In this document: positions 12,947-22,604 of the stretch, one piece after another
Layout: every line of letters starts with the position of its first letter
Numbering within the stretch: the first letter of the stretch is position 1
NCBI GenBank assembly: GCA_029641185.1
Contig: JAPWGK010000009.1
Coordinates: forward strand, 322,501-386,500
Direction of reading: 5' to 3'
From: Pseudofabraea citricarpa
Lineage: Eukaryota > Ascomycota > Leotiomycetes > Helotiales > Dermateaceae
DNA: 64,000 bases
The notes under the pieces: generated by a model
Databases searched by the model: none
What the model saw: the letters and a program-made list of their open reading frames with translations, nothing else
Told to the model about the DNA's origin: nothing
Translations under genes and position numbers: made by a program

Positions 12947-14011
12947 TTACAGTAGGTACCGTCACTCATTCCCTGCCGATTATATCCCCCTGCCGCTTAT
13001 TCCCTCTCGCTCTTCGTCATTCCCGCTGCCCCCAACGTTCGTTTCACATCTGCTTATCTTGTTCTTCTCTTCTCTTCTCTTCGGCTCTTTGTTCATCCTC
13101 GAGAATATACAGTATGACCCAGAAACAAACAAAACATCCATCCCATCCCATCTCCTCCCCCCCGACCCACCTCGGCGGTCCGGACGATGGTAGATGGCCA
13201 CGACTGTTGAATGCATCTCGAGATCTTATCACTGGAACATCAGTTATATCGCGGCGGAGCCCTTCATGCATCCGACCCACGTCTTCGGGCAGTCCTGCGC
13301 ACCCGTATTGGCTGGCGGGAAGCTGGTGCAGATGCGGGCGAGACCAGGGGCCGTCAGCGAGCAGCCACGTCTTGACGCTGGACGGCCTTGTGATGATTAT
13401 CGTCACTTTGTTGTCACGTTGGAGGTGGCAAATCCCAGGAAAGCAGAGGCTACCCGGCAACAAACCCAGCCTATACCACCACCGTTACTTTCCAGGAGAG
13501 AGCCTCTCGTCTTTTGCGTCTGACCCCCTACGCGACGCTCTCCAAAGCAACAACAATAACAACATCCACCCCCCACCCTCCACCCTCTGCTGCCTTCTCT
13601 TCTGCAGCACCATCCTGACTGCAGAAACTCACCGCTGCCACACACCCAATCGTCGGCGTGGCTGAGATGCACGAGCTGGCCACAGCAGAGAGAGATTCGG
13701 CCTCCACCATGCCCGACAAGCCAGAGCCAGAGCCAGGACGGGCTCCCGCTTTATCGACGCGGATGGATCCTCTGGTGCGCCGGCTATGCAGCTTCCAATA
13801 GCCACCGCTGCCAGCGCGCATAGCATTATGGTGTCTCTGCCTCCAGATCAGCAAGTGCTCTCTGCTAGTCAACACAAACCAAACAACACCGACCCAAACG
13901 ACGCAGACGCAACATGCGCTCAGCCGAATTCTCCGTGTGCATCAATCATCATCCATCAGCAGGTCAAGTCCTGGCTCTTACCCCCCCATAGATGGGAGAA
14001 GTGGTGGTCGT

Positions 14012-14051
14012 CCCACCGTCCCACCGTCCCACCGTCCCACCATCCCACCAT
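14012..14051. repeat. 8-bp tandem array (CCCACCGT)n
   Basis: Three perfect units are followed by two variant units (CCCACCAT), all in non-coding DNA. Confidence 0.8.
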
Positions 14052-15041
14052 CTGGTAGCTGGACCTGTAGCTGTTTCCGGAAGTATGGCATTTTGAGTTG
14101 GCATAGCGAAAGCATCACACGACAAACGGCCGGCGCCCTTAAGGAGCAGCCATCTTCGCGACGGTACGAGGGCGTGTGAGACGGTCAACCATCAACCACC
14201 GTAGTCTGGATGTGGGGAGAGAGGAAAGGAGACGCTCCAAGACGAGTCATGCTCCAGCGGGGAAGCATCTTCTCGAAGCCGGAATGCGGAGAGGGCGCTG
14301 GCCCAAAGTCTAAGTTATTTCCAGAGGGTCAGAAGACCAGCAGGTGGCCTGTCACGTGACGAAAACATGGGGAAGATCGCCATGGCTGCATCTCAGATGG
14401 AGGGGGTGACTATGAAGATTCTTTCCTCTTGGGACTCCATCTTCCAGGGGGAAATCTGGTTACGTTTGAGAAAGATCAGACGGTCCTCGACTGAATGAAC
14501 AACGGCGGTCACATGACTCTACGTCCCCATGCAGTATTGGAGCTGTATCTCCAGATACGCCTCCCTCCAGATGTTTAATATTGATGTTATCATCTCCTCC
14601 TATCCTATCATTTCCTCTGAAAACGGGCAGATAGTCATGCTGGAGCGATTGCTCCAGCCCATCTTGATTGGTCGGCACGAGATAATAGTCAAGCACACAG
14701 CTTATGGCGTTATGAAGCTGCATAACGAATTACTGGCGGCATGTCCTTGCATGTCGGTACATAGCCGGCGACCCGCTCTCATACTATATCATATCATGTC
14801 ACTCGCAACATGTACAAGTTGCCTGAGGGAAAGGGGAAAGCTGATGTGTCGAAAACTCGGCCTCTGCATCCAACAGCCCATCGTGTGTGTGCAATAGATA
14901 GAGTCCTGGCATGATTTGGACGTCTCTAGCCCTGCTTGCACCTCTTTTTTTGGTTTTGCTCGGCGCTTCTCGTGGCTTTCTCGTGGGTTTTCGGCTTTGC
15001 GGCGAAGAGGAGTGCTGCTCCCCTCCTCCCCCCTCGTCGCG

Positions 15042-15151
15042 TCTTCTTTCTCTTTTTTTTTTTTTTTCTTCTTTTTTTTCGTTTTAGCTTCTCTCTCGCT
15101 TTTTAGCTTTGTACCGTACTGTGACACGCACCTGCTGCTGCTGCTGCTGCT
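15042..15151. repeat. Long polypyrimidine tract followed by (CTG)n
   Basis: A T-rich pyrimidine run at about 15042-15081 is followed, after 50 bp, by six or seven CTG units at about 15132-15150. No gene is next to it on the side where a branch-site tract would matter. Confidence 0.75.
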
Positions 15152-15783
15152 TCTGCAGGTGCGGGTGCGGGTATAACACATGGAAATATTCTGGCGTGGT
15201 TGCCAATGCCCATTCCCCCTTCACGTGCATCTGATAGCGATCCTCCTCTACGGTAGTCCGGCGGCCATGAAGGAGCAAGATGAAGACTTGGATCGAGGTC
15301 GAGGTCGTCGGCATTTAATTAGTGCGTGATTCACGATGGCGAGATTGGCCAATGGCATGACATCTCTCTACACGGATCTTCTACTCCTATATCGAGAACA
15401 AGCTGGATTCACCACAACCACACGCTGCTGTGCTGGGTTGGTTTCGTCATGATCTGGATCAACGGCTCCCTAGTTGTAGTTCTCTCGCACGCAAGGGCGA
15501 GGGCAAGGGCAGAGGGGTCGATCGGGTGAGATTGGTACGTAGGTAGGTAGGTTGGTAGGTATTCTTATCTCTTTCTCTTCAGCTCTCTTTTTCTAGCTCT
15601 TCGAGGGGGGAGGTGGGGGCGCTTATTTTGCTCGTGAGAGAAAGAAATAAATAAAGAAAGAGAGAAACGGGTTGACGGCATGTGCATGCGCCTGCGCCTG
15701 CGCCTGTGCTTGTGCATGAATGATGACGGGAACCCGTAGCTTACAGTACTTACTGTGTGAGGTACCCTACTATGTCATATTAA

Positions 15784-16428
15784 TAGCCCGTAGCCCGTAG
15801 CCCGTAGCCTGTAAGCACTATATCACTTCACTTCACTTCACTTCACTTCGCTTCACTTCGCTTCATACTGCATCCTATCGCATCACATCTATCGTAGCTT
15901 TCAGCTTTGACCTTTAAGCTTTTCCTGGCCTGTCTCTGGACTGTTGCTCTTCCGCATTTATCTACCACCCGGCCCAATCATCTCCTTGCTGCTTGGTCGT
16001 TGCTGGTTGCTGGTGGGCGCTACTATAGATGAAATCAACTTTTACCTTCACCTTCACCTTCGCTGTATTATCCTATCCTATCCTATCCTATCCTATCACG
16101 TATTGATAAAACGGTACGAATAAGTCCTATGCTATGCTATGCTATGCTATGCTATGCTATGCCGTGCCGCTAGACTAGACTACCGTAGACTAGACTACCG
16201 TAGACTAGACAAGTAAGACGAAAAAGAAGACGAAAAAGAAAAAAGAAAAGAAAAAGAAAAGAAAAGAAAAGAAGAGATAGTCTCGTTTCAGATTTTGTAT
16301 TATCGTGGGTTTGGAATACCTGACAGCCCTAGTGGGCTGGCTGGCTGACTGGCTGGTTATAGATAGCTATGGATAGCTATACTTGGGGTTTTATACTTGG
16401 GGTTTTATATTTATACTTGGGGGTTTTA
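15784..16428. repeat. Cluster of at least seven different short tandem arrays
   Basis: In order: TAGCCCG units (15784-15809), CACTT/CGCTT units (about 15823-15865), TATCC units (about 16068-16097), GCTAT units (about 16127-16162), a 15-bp unit TAGACTAGACTACCG (16171-16210), an A/G-only stretch (about 16211-16276), and three copies of ACTTGGGGTTTTAT-like DNA (about 16379-16428). All are AT/GC-mixed pentamers or longer, and none is coding. Confidence 0.85.
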
Positions 16429-16741
16429 CGTGTTGTTGTTGTTTTTGTTGTTTTGTGAGAGTTGTTCGTAATGCGGGATCGGTTAGGTGTTTGTGTATGT
16501 GTGTCTTCTTTTGTGTGAGTTGGTCTTTTTGGATCTGGAAAGGGAAGGAGAAGGAGGGGGAGGGAAGGGTTAGATCTGTTGTGACCTTCTTTTTCTTTTT
16601 CGTGTATCTTCTTTTATGTAGTGGGGTTTGTTGATTTATTAAGGTAAGTATAGTAAATAATAACTGCTAATTCTTTTTTCTTTCTTTTTCGTGTATCTTC
16701 TTTTTTTCTTCTTCTTTGCCTGGTTGGAAAATTGAAATATG

Positions 16742-16943
16742 TATCTCGCGAGCACTAGACCGCACCTGTTGTAGATAGGTACCTTTTATCAATTACCTAC
16801 CTAGAGATCGCTGTTGAAGTTCTCTAGAGCAGAGTAACGGGAGTGTCAACGGGTTCGCGATATAAATATCTCGCGCCGCACCTGTTGTAGATAGGTACCT
16901 TTTATTAATTACCTACTTAAGAGATCGCTATTGAAGTTCTCTG
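16742..16943. repeat. Imperfect direct repeat, two copies of about 67 bp spaced 116 bp apart
   Basis: Copy 1 runs from 16761 to 16827 and copy 2 from 16877 to 16943. Both begin CGCACCTGTTGTAGATAGGT, continue with an ATTACCTAC block and an AGATCGCT block, and end GAAGTTCTCT. They differ at only a handful of positions. Both copies are preceded by ATCTCGCG. There is no coding potential. Confidence 0.85.
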
Positions 16944-17684
16944 GAGGAAAATTCCTAGATAAGAGAGTAGCAGAAGTGTGATCCACATGCTTTCTTTCGC
17001 GTGTCAGAGGTCGTGCGTGATGCACGAGTTATTGATATGCTACGGGATTTTGTTGTTCCTTTTCCGCCGTTGTCAGCTGGAGATTGGTTGCCGTTGTTTT
17101 TCATGGGCGGTTAGCGTGGAGGGAGGCCAAGGTTTGAGAAGGTCAAGTATGCGTGTTAGCAGTTCAGAAGGCTTTGCAGCACGATACTTCATCTCAGAAG
17201 CATGAAATGAAAACCTTTGCTTGACCTTCGCCGTCTATGAGAGATTCAACTCTATTCTCAAAGTCGCCGCCGATCATTTCCTTTGCTCGCTTAATCCCTG
17301 CTTGAGATTGGCTAGCCGAGACAGGAGGACAGCGCAACCACAGACACATCCACATCGAACAGCATTCGGTATGGCTAAGGCTTGCATTTCTGTAGTAGTC
17401 TTGGTTCAAAATTCACTATCATGAAATTGTAGAATGTCGTCTTGCCAAAAGAACCGCTGGTTGCAGGTCTACGTCCTCGATGTTTTGCTTGATGGTAGCA
17501 TCTTTTGCTTAGTTACATATTCAGGAAACAGTGTGGTTTCACAGCCTTCAAAGCGATGGATCGTAGAAAAGTTCTTTTGATTGAGGAAAGTCATGTTTGC
17601 TTTCGACTGAAAAATAGATTTACGGGCCAGATTTTCCCAGCCGAGGTTAAATGCTGATTTATCATCAATTTCTTGCCCCTGCCG

Positions 17685-18734
17685 TTATGCCAACTGCAAT
17701 TTCTTCTCAATATCAATGAAGCCCTGCACCATGTCCTTGATGCTTGTATGGAGACTTCTGTACTCGATCCCGAGTTCTTTCCTAGCCTTCCCACCATCCA
17801 ACTGATACGTCTCCGGCACTTCGTTCACCTCCCTCGGCTGTGGCACCTGTGCGCTTCTATCGGGGAATTCTTTTCTGATAATCTCACAGATATCATCATA
17901 GGTGAAGGTCCCTGCAGATAGAGCATACCGCTGACCAGCGGCTGCCGGGTTCTCGTACGCTTTCAGATGAGCCTCCGCGACGTCCCGCACATCGACAAAC
18001 ACCGGGAATGAAGTTTCCGGAATGGTTTTCTCCGACCCGTCAACCAAGCGGTAGATATCAGCCAGCGAAGTATTGAGCCTTTTCAGATCCGTAACGCTGT
18101 GGAGTGCTGGCCCGTAAATCATAGGCGGGCAGATTGTGGTGATGGAAAAGGGCGGCGTCGGTTCGCTCGTGTGGACGAAATCGAAAGCGGCTCTCTCTGC
18201 CAACGTCTTGGATGCACAGTATGCAAGCACCTTTGGCGTGTCGCTGCTGGCTGCCGTCTGGTAGTCGATTGGGTTCCAGTCGTTCTCTGTGTATACATAT
18301 CGCGGTCTCATTCCTTGCATGGGATCGAGAATAGCCGCGAAAGACGACGTGATAACGACCCTCTTGATCAACGAGTTGCTCCTGCGGACCGATTCCAGAA
18401 CCCCAACGGTTCCGTTGATTGCGGGATCCAGCAGATCGCGAACGTTGTCGGCGAAGTTCGTGCCGGATGGCGATGCTGTGTGGATGACTCCGTCGACGTC
18501 TGCCACTGCTCCGTCATGTGCACCCGGCGCTGCTACTTCAGGTACGATGGAGAAGGAGAGTCTGTCCCCGTATGATGCGTGGCTTTGCCGAACCTTTGTC
18601 GCTGTCTCTTCGCTTCGAACTGTGGTGCGTACGTGGTACGAGTTCCGTAAGAAGGTGTCGATTACATGTGCTGCTAGATATCCTGAGCCGCCTGTGACCA
18701 ATACGGTCTTTCCGTTCCATGGCCGATGACACAT
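17685..18734 (-). CDS. NAD(P)-dependent epimerase/dehydratase-family reductase (dihydroflavonol reductase / Gre2-like)
   Basis: Single-exon gene of 349 residues with an ATG start. It is an extended short-chain dehydrogenase: the N-terminal nucleotide-binding loop is GGSGYLAAH (about 15-23), and the catalytic Tyr-x-x-x-Lys is YCASK (about 174-178), preceded by the SS of VVITSSFAAI. The PxxxYGP block (CPPMIYGPALHS) typical of the cinnamoyl-CoA reductase / dihydroflavonol reductase / Gre2 group is present. Members reduce small aldehydes or ketones (methylglyoxal, isovaleraldehyde, flavonoid-like substrates) in the cytosol. The true substrate cannot be inferred. No biosynthetic cluster partner is visible beside it, so a role in secondary metabolism is not supported. 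Confidence 0.88.
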   Translation of the reverse strand: MCHRPWNGKTVLVTGGSGYLAAHVIDTFLRNSYHVRTTVRSEETATKVRQSHASYGDRLSFSIVPEVAAPGAHDGAVADVDGVIHTASPSGTNFADNVRDLLDPAINGTVGVLESVRRSNSLIKRVVITSSFAAILDPMQGMRPRYVYTENDWNPIDYQTAASSDTPKVLAYCASKTLAERAAFDFVHTSEPTPPFSITTICPPMIYGPALHSVTDLKRLNTSLADIYRLVDGSEKTIPETSFPVFVDVRDVAEAHLKAYENPAAAGQRYALSAGTFTYDDICEIIRKEFPDRSAQVPQPREVNEVPETYQLDGGKARKELGIEYRSLHTSIKDMVQGFIDIEKKLQLA

Positions 18735-19570
18735 TTCGAGGGATTGTTGTAGATAAGTAGAATATGTAAAGTTGGGATCATGTCGAGGTCGGCTATCAGA
18801 TTGTACATACCATATCGGTATTTATAAGAGTCTCCAATTAGTCCTTGCCATAGCTTGCTAGGATGTTCACTCCTCCTCGCCATTAGCCGAGCAGGAGATA
18901 TCGCCTTTAACACTCCCGGTCGTTAAAAAGGGTACTACAAACCCCGAAAGCTCCGTCTGGGCAGCGTGATATTTGCACTTTGTTCAAAACTCGGTTCAGT
19001 GGAATATGAAAATGACTGAGAATTGGGAGCGGTATAGATCTCTTCAATGTTGCTCTTCCATGGAAAATTGCTTAGTGCAGATTCAACCACCTCCAGCAGA
19101 GTAGACCCAGAATAATCTACGGCTCTTCTGAGGCTGATCTGAACCCTAGATCCAAATAATCGATGTTGGAGATGTATCACCAATTCGCTGATTTCAATAG
19201 TTTTTATCCTGGTGTGAAGGTCACACCGCCGATGTTGACTTAAGATCTTGTTAGCGATTATATATATAGCGATTATATATATTTATGAAACTGATAAGAT
19301 ATTCCCTTCTCTCGTGATTTGGATTCACTCCTGTTATTTTAGCTCACTCGGTTGGTTATTGCTTTGCTATCGTTCAACGTTATTGGATGATCTAGTGTGC
19401 TTAGATTTCAGCCACTACTCAGGTGAATAATGGCTCAGCCTCACTCCTACACGCGCAAATTCCCCATGTCTGCCTCTCTCCCCAAACATACAAAACTAGA
19501 CCAATAAAAGGGAATGAAACAACCTCGAACACGTATTCTGTAGCTTGCCAATTACCTCGAAAGGTTCCAA
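18735..19570. other. Spacer between divergent reductase and NACHT genes
   Basis: 836 bp with no supported gene. It must hold both promoters. A small duplication, GCGATTATATATA (about 19254-19281), is visible. A TCTGTAG at 19537-19543 could be an intron acceptor for an upstream exon of the NACHT gene, but no convincing upstream exon is readable. Confidence 0.35.
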
Positions 19571-21988
19571 ATGAACGCCAGCGATCTGGAAGGCCAATCA
19601 GAACCAAGGGATGCCATCATCAGCCACAACTCTCGGAAGGAATGTCCAGAAATTATCATACTTTCGAGTCTCAGGTTTCCATGCATGCATGATCGTCTTC
19701 GCGCAGTAGAAAATGCTCATGCAAACACCTGCAACTGGATTTTCAAGGAGGACAAGACTCATCAATGGCACAGCTTCGCAAAATGGCTAAGTGGAGGCAG
19801 CGGCATTTTCTGGATCAGTGGCAAGCCGGGATCAGGAAAATCAGTCTTGATGCGCCATATTTTCGAGGAAGAACGTACTCGGTTACTGTTACAGCAGTGG
19901 TCTTGCGGAGAAGAGATTCTGGCTGTGACAGTCTTCCTCTGGAAAAATGGGCTCCCTGATCAAGCCTCACAATCTGGGCTTCTTCGATCATTGTTGTACG
20001 CCATGCTCAAGCGAAAGGCGAATTTCATAAAGGAAGTATTTCCAGATGAGTGGGAAAGAATGAAAGAAGAAACAGCATATTCAAAAGCGCATAATCACAA
20101 GATACGGTGGAATTTGGCAAAATTGAAAGCGGGCTTCCAAAGACTCTTCCAGCAAGACTTGGGCAGAATTTGCATTTTTGTAGACGGTCTTGACGAATAT
20201 GAAGGAGATCCTAAAACGCTCATTGACCTCTTCAAGGGAATAACTACCGAGAACCCCAATGTCAAAGTTTGTCTATCGAGTCGTCCTTCAGTTGAATTTG
20301 CGGATGGCTTTGTTGATACTCCACAACTCCAACTGCAAGACCTCACCTACGAAGATCTTGAGGTATACATAGAAGATACGCTACTTTCAAGTTCAAAAAT
20401 GAAAGAGTTGAGCGCCGCTGAGCCTACCGAATTACAAAAGTTGGTCAAAAGAATTGTAGCTAATTCCAACGGAGTGTTTCTTTGGGTTAAACTCGTGGTT
20501 TTCAATATTCTCAACGGCCTCGATCTCAACGGCCTCGATCTCAACGATGGGTTTTTTACCATCCAAAAGTGGCTAGACTCGGCTCCAAAAGAGATTGAAC
20601 CCTTTTACGATTACATACTTGAAAGCATTGATCCAATTAACAAAGACGAAGGTCGGAGGATTTTCGAACTGGTGCAGACGTGTAGGGAGATATTTAAGCT
20701 TTCGGAACTAAATTTCCAACCTGGCCAACGAGATATTGTCACTCGAGGCCATCAGAGACTCTCAGTAGACCCACTTTTGTTATGCATCGCTAAAGATTGG
20801 TCACCGAAGACTAAAAACTATTCTGCTGATATTATACACTCAAGTCAAGAAATCCGGCATCGATTGCAAGAGATCAAAGACTCTCTTCAAAAAAGTTGTG
20901 CTGGGCTCCTAGAGTTGGTTCCAATTTTGACCTCGGGTCTTGATACAGCTTCACATTCTCAAGATGAGAGCATTTTCAAGGTGGAATATATCCACCGAAC
21001 AGCAGCAGAGCACTTGGAGAAAAGGAAAAGCACAAAATTCTTTGTCACACACCGCAGTACGAATACTAAATTTAATGCAAATCTCTCGCTGTTTGCGGCA
21101 CAATCCTTTCTCCTACAGAATCACAATCGTCTGCCTTTTATCTACAGCATTGGCCTCGAATATAAAGCAATATTGGCAATGCTATTTGCCTCCCGTGCCT
21201 ATCAAGAATCTGATGACAGTAGCTGGGGTCTTCTAGAAGACTTCGGTAGCTATCTCGAAAGACAACTTCTACGTGTCAGAGAGATAAACCAGCCTACAGA
21301 CTTCCATTGGGGACACAGATTTCTGCAACTTCTCACCACTGGTTCACAGCTAAACTGGCCTGATACTTTATCCGAAAAAACAGCAGAGTTGCCTTACATT
21401 GTGTCCTTGGCTGTGGTGTTTGGCATGACTTCATATGTCGAGTTGAAGCTCACGCAATTTAAGAGCCGTCATCGGGAGAAACTATATTCATATTATTTAA
21501 CCCAGACATGCACTTCTCGAGCCCTAGCGAATACGAAAATGGTATCACTGCTAATTAACCATGGGGCAAGATTAAGTTGGATCGACTGGAGATATGTCCT
21601 CGTCGCCTTTGGTTCCCATATAAACAAGGTAGATCCCAATGAAAGTAACACGGGCCTGAGTCCGCATGAACAGATGACTCTTTTCGGGCTATTGCTCGAA
21701 AATGGCGCCGATCCCTTCATCACTTTCACCTTGAATACTGAGTCCGAGAGACTATATTCCGCGAACCATGGAAAGAAAGCAGAGACGATCTTGTCATTGG
21801 ATGCTATTTTCAATTCTTACAACAATGGCTATTCTAATGGCGGTAGCCACCAGTACCACCAAGATCATGAAAAGCTTCTATCTATTCTGAAGTCCAACCG
21901 CACACCTAAAGCTTGGATAAAGCACTGGATAGATGTTAAACGTCATGTTGATAAAACCATACGGGATCTAACCGAGTTTGGAATATAG
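19571..21988 (+). CDS. NACHT-domain NTPase, NLR-like (possible incompatibility/immunity receptor)
   Basis: Single-exon model of 805 residues. It begins with about 35 unrecognised residues and then goes straight into the conserved pre-NACHT block (SSLRFPCMHDRLRAVENAH). The P-loop GKPGSGKS is near residue 84 and the Walker B motif FVDGLDEYEG near 200, followed by SSRP, a typical NACHT sensor segment. After the NTPase comes GVFLWVKLVV and an all-helical region as in many fungal NACHT proteins. Late segments (LLINHGARLSW, LLLENGADPF) resemble worn ankyrin repeats. Fungal proteins of this class act as intracellular sensors of non-self, and activation can trigger cell death through an N-terminal domain. 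Here no N-terminal effector domain (HeLo, SesA, lipase-like) is present, so it may be truncated or lack an upstream exon. An in-frame 15-bp tandem duplication lies just after the NACHT part. Confidence 0.8.
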   Translation: MNASDLEGQSEPRDAIISHNSRKECPEIIILSSLRFPCMHDRLRAVENAHANTCNWIFKEDKTHQWHSFAKWLSGGSGIFWISGKPGSGKSVLMRHIFEEERTRLLLQQWSCGEEILAVTVFLWKNGLPDQASQSGLLRSLLYAMLKRKANFIKEVFPDEWERMKEETAYSKAHNHKIRWNLAKLKAGFQRLFQQDLGRICIFVDGLDEYEGDPKTLIDLFKGITTENPNVKVCLSSRPSVEFADGFVDTPQLQLQDLTYEDLEVYIEDTLLSSSKMKELSAAEPTELQKLVKRIVANSNGVFLWVKLVVFNILNGLDLNGLDLNDGFFTIQKWLDSAPKEIEPFYDYILESIDPINKDEGRRIFELVQTCREIFKLSELNFQPGQRDIVTRGHQRLSVDPLLLCIAKDWSPKTKNYSADIIHSSQEIRHRLQEIKDSLQKSCAGLLELVPILTSGLDTASHSQDESIFKVEYIHRTAAEHLEKRKSTKFFVTHRSTNTKFNANLSLFAAQSFLLQNHNRLPFIYSIGLEYKAILAMLFASRAYQESDDSSWGLLEDFGSYLERQLLRVREINQPTDFHWGHRFLQLLTTGSQLNWPDTLSEKTAELPYIVSLAVVFGMTSYVELKLTQFKSRHREKLYSYYLTQTCTSRALANTKMVSLLINHGARLSWIDWRYVLVAFGSHINKVDPNESNTGLSPHEQMTLFGLLLENGADPFITFTLNTESERLYSANHGKKAETILSLDAIFNSYNNGYSNGGSHQYHQDHEKLLSILKSNRTPKAWIKHWIDVKRHVDKTIRDLTEFGI
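20510..20551 (+). repeat. In-frame 15-bp tandem duplication inside the NACHT gene
   Basis: The unit CTCAACGGCCTCGAT occurs twice in tandem and starts a third, diverging copy. It encodes repeated LNGLD. In related proteins this spot is a short loop before a conserved helix, so the change lengthens a loop without breaking the frame. Confidence 0.9.
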
Positions 21989-22604
21989 CCTTTGATTTTA
22001 CGACTTACGGAGTTCCTTCGGTGTATCCAACCTTATAATCTTCGGAACCATGGAATTAGAGTTTACTCTGGAGTTTAAGGAGTCAAAAGTGATCAGAGGG
22101 GCTCTAAGCTTCGATACATGTGATTTTTCTTTGGGGTTTTCGATTGTCTAGGTAGATAGCGAAGATTAATTGTAATTTCGAACCTTTTCATTCAAGGTGT
22201 GTTTAGCTTAGGTACATGGAACTATTTCATACCTTTGAGATCCTGCTAAATGGGCCCAAAGCAGTGTTGTGAAGATCCTCAAACTTCCGGCTGAAAATAC
22301 GTATTTGACCAATTCATTATGTTTCTCGAGAAAGTTGAACGCAACGGTTAGCTGTAACTTATCTTGTGGGTTAGATACAACATCAAGGGTAACTTTGGCA
22401 TCTATGCAATCAACAAAATAGCTTAAAGTCAAATTCTACAATAACATTGCTCAAAAACATAGCCTATCTTGTGTATTTCCCTCGCTAATTCTTTAGAAAT
22501 CGAATCTTACATGATCAGTAATTCAAGGACCGTTATAATCCAACTTCAACATATGTGTGCTAAGTACCATTCAGGTATTACCTGTATCCTTTCTGACCAA
22601 CATT
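21989..22604. other. 3'-3' spacer between the convergent NACHT and HET-like genes
   Basis: 616 bp, AT-rich, with no supported gene. It should hold both 3' untranslated regions. Confidence 0.4.

Larger units (their letters stand above)
11830..17684. other. Large gene-free region rich in short tandem arrays
   Basis: About 5.8 kb lies between the RIM15 start and the 3' end of the reductase gene, with no reading frame that resembles a protein. Frames that do stay open are translations of simple repeats or Ser/Pro/Leu-rich noise. The left part very likely includes the RIM15 promoter and a long 5' leader. It is crowded with short tandem arrays, listed separately, and a partial direct repeat near 16.8 kb. 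Confidence 0.5.

Noticed and set aside
12599..13193. Long open frames in the RIM15 upstream region as a gene
   Set aside because: The translation is dominated by simple repeats (poly-Gly, Tyr-Pro-Thr runs) and has no domain-like text or supporting splice pattern.
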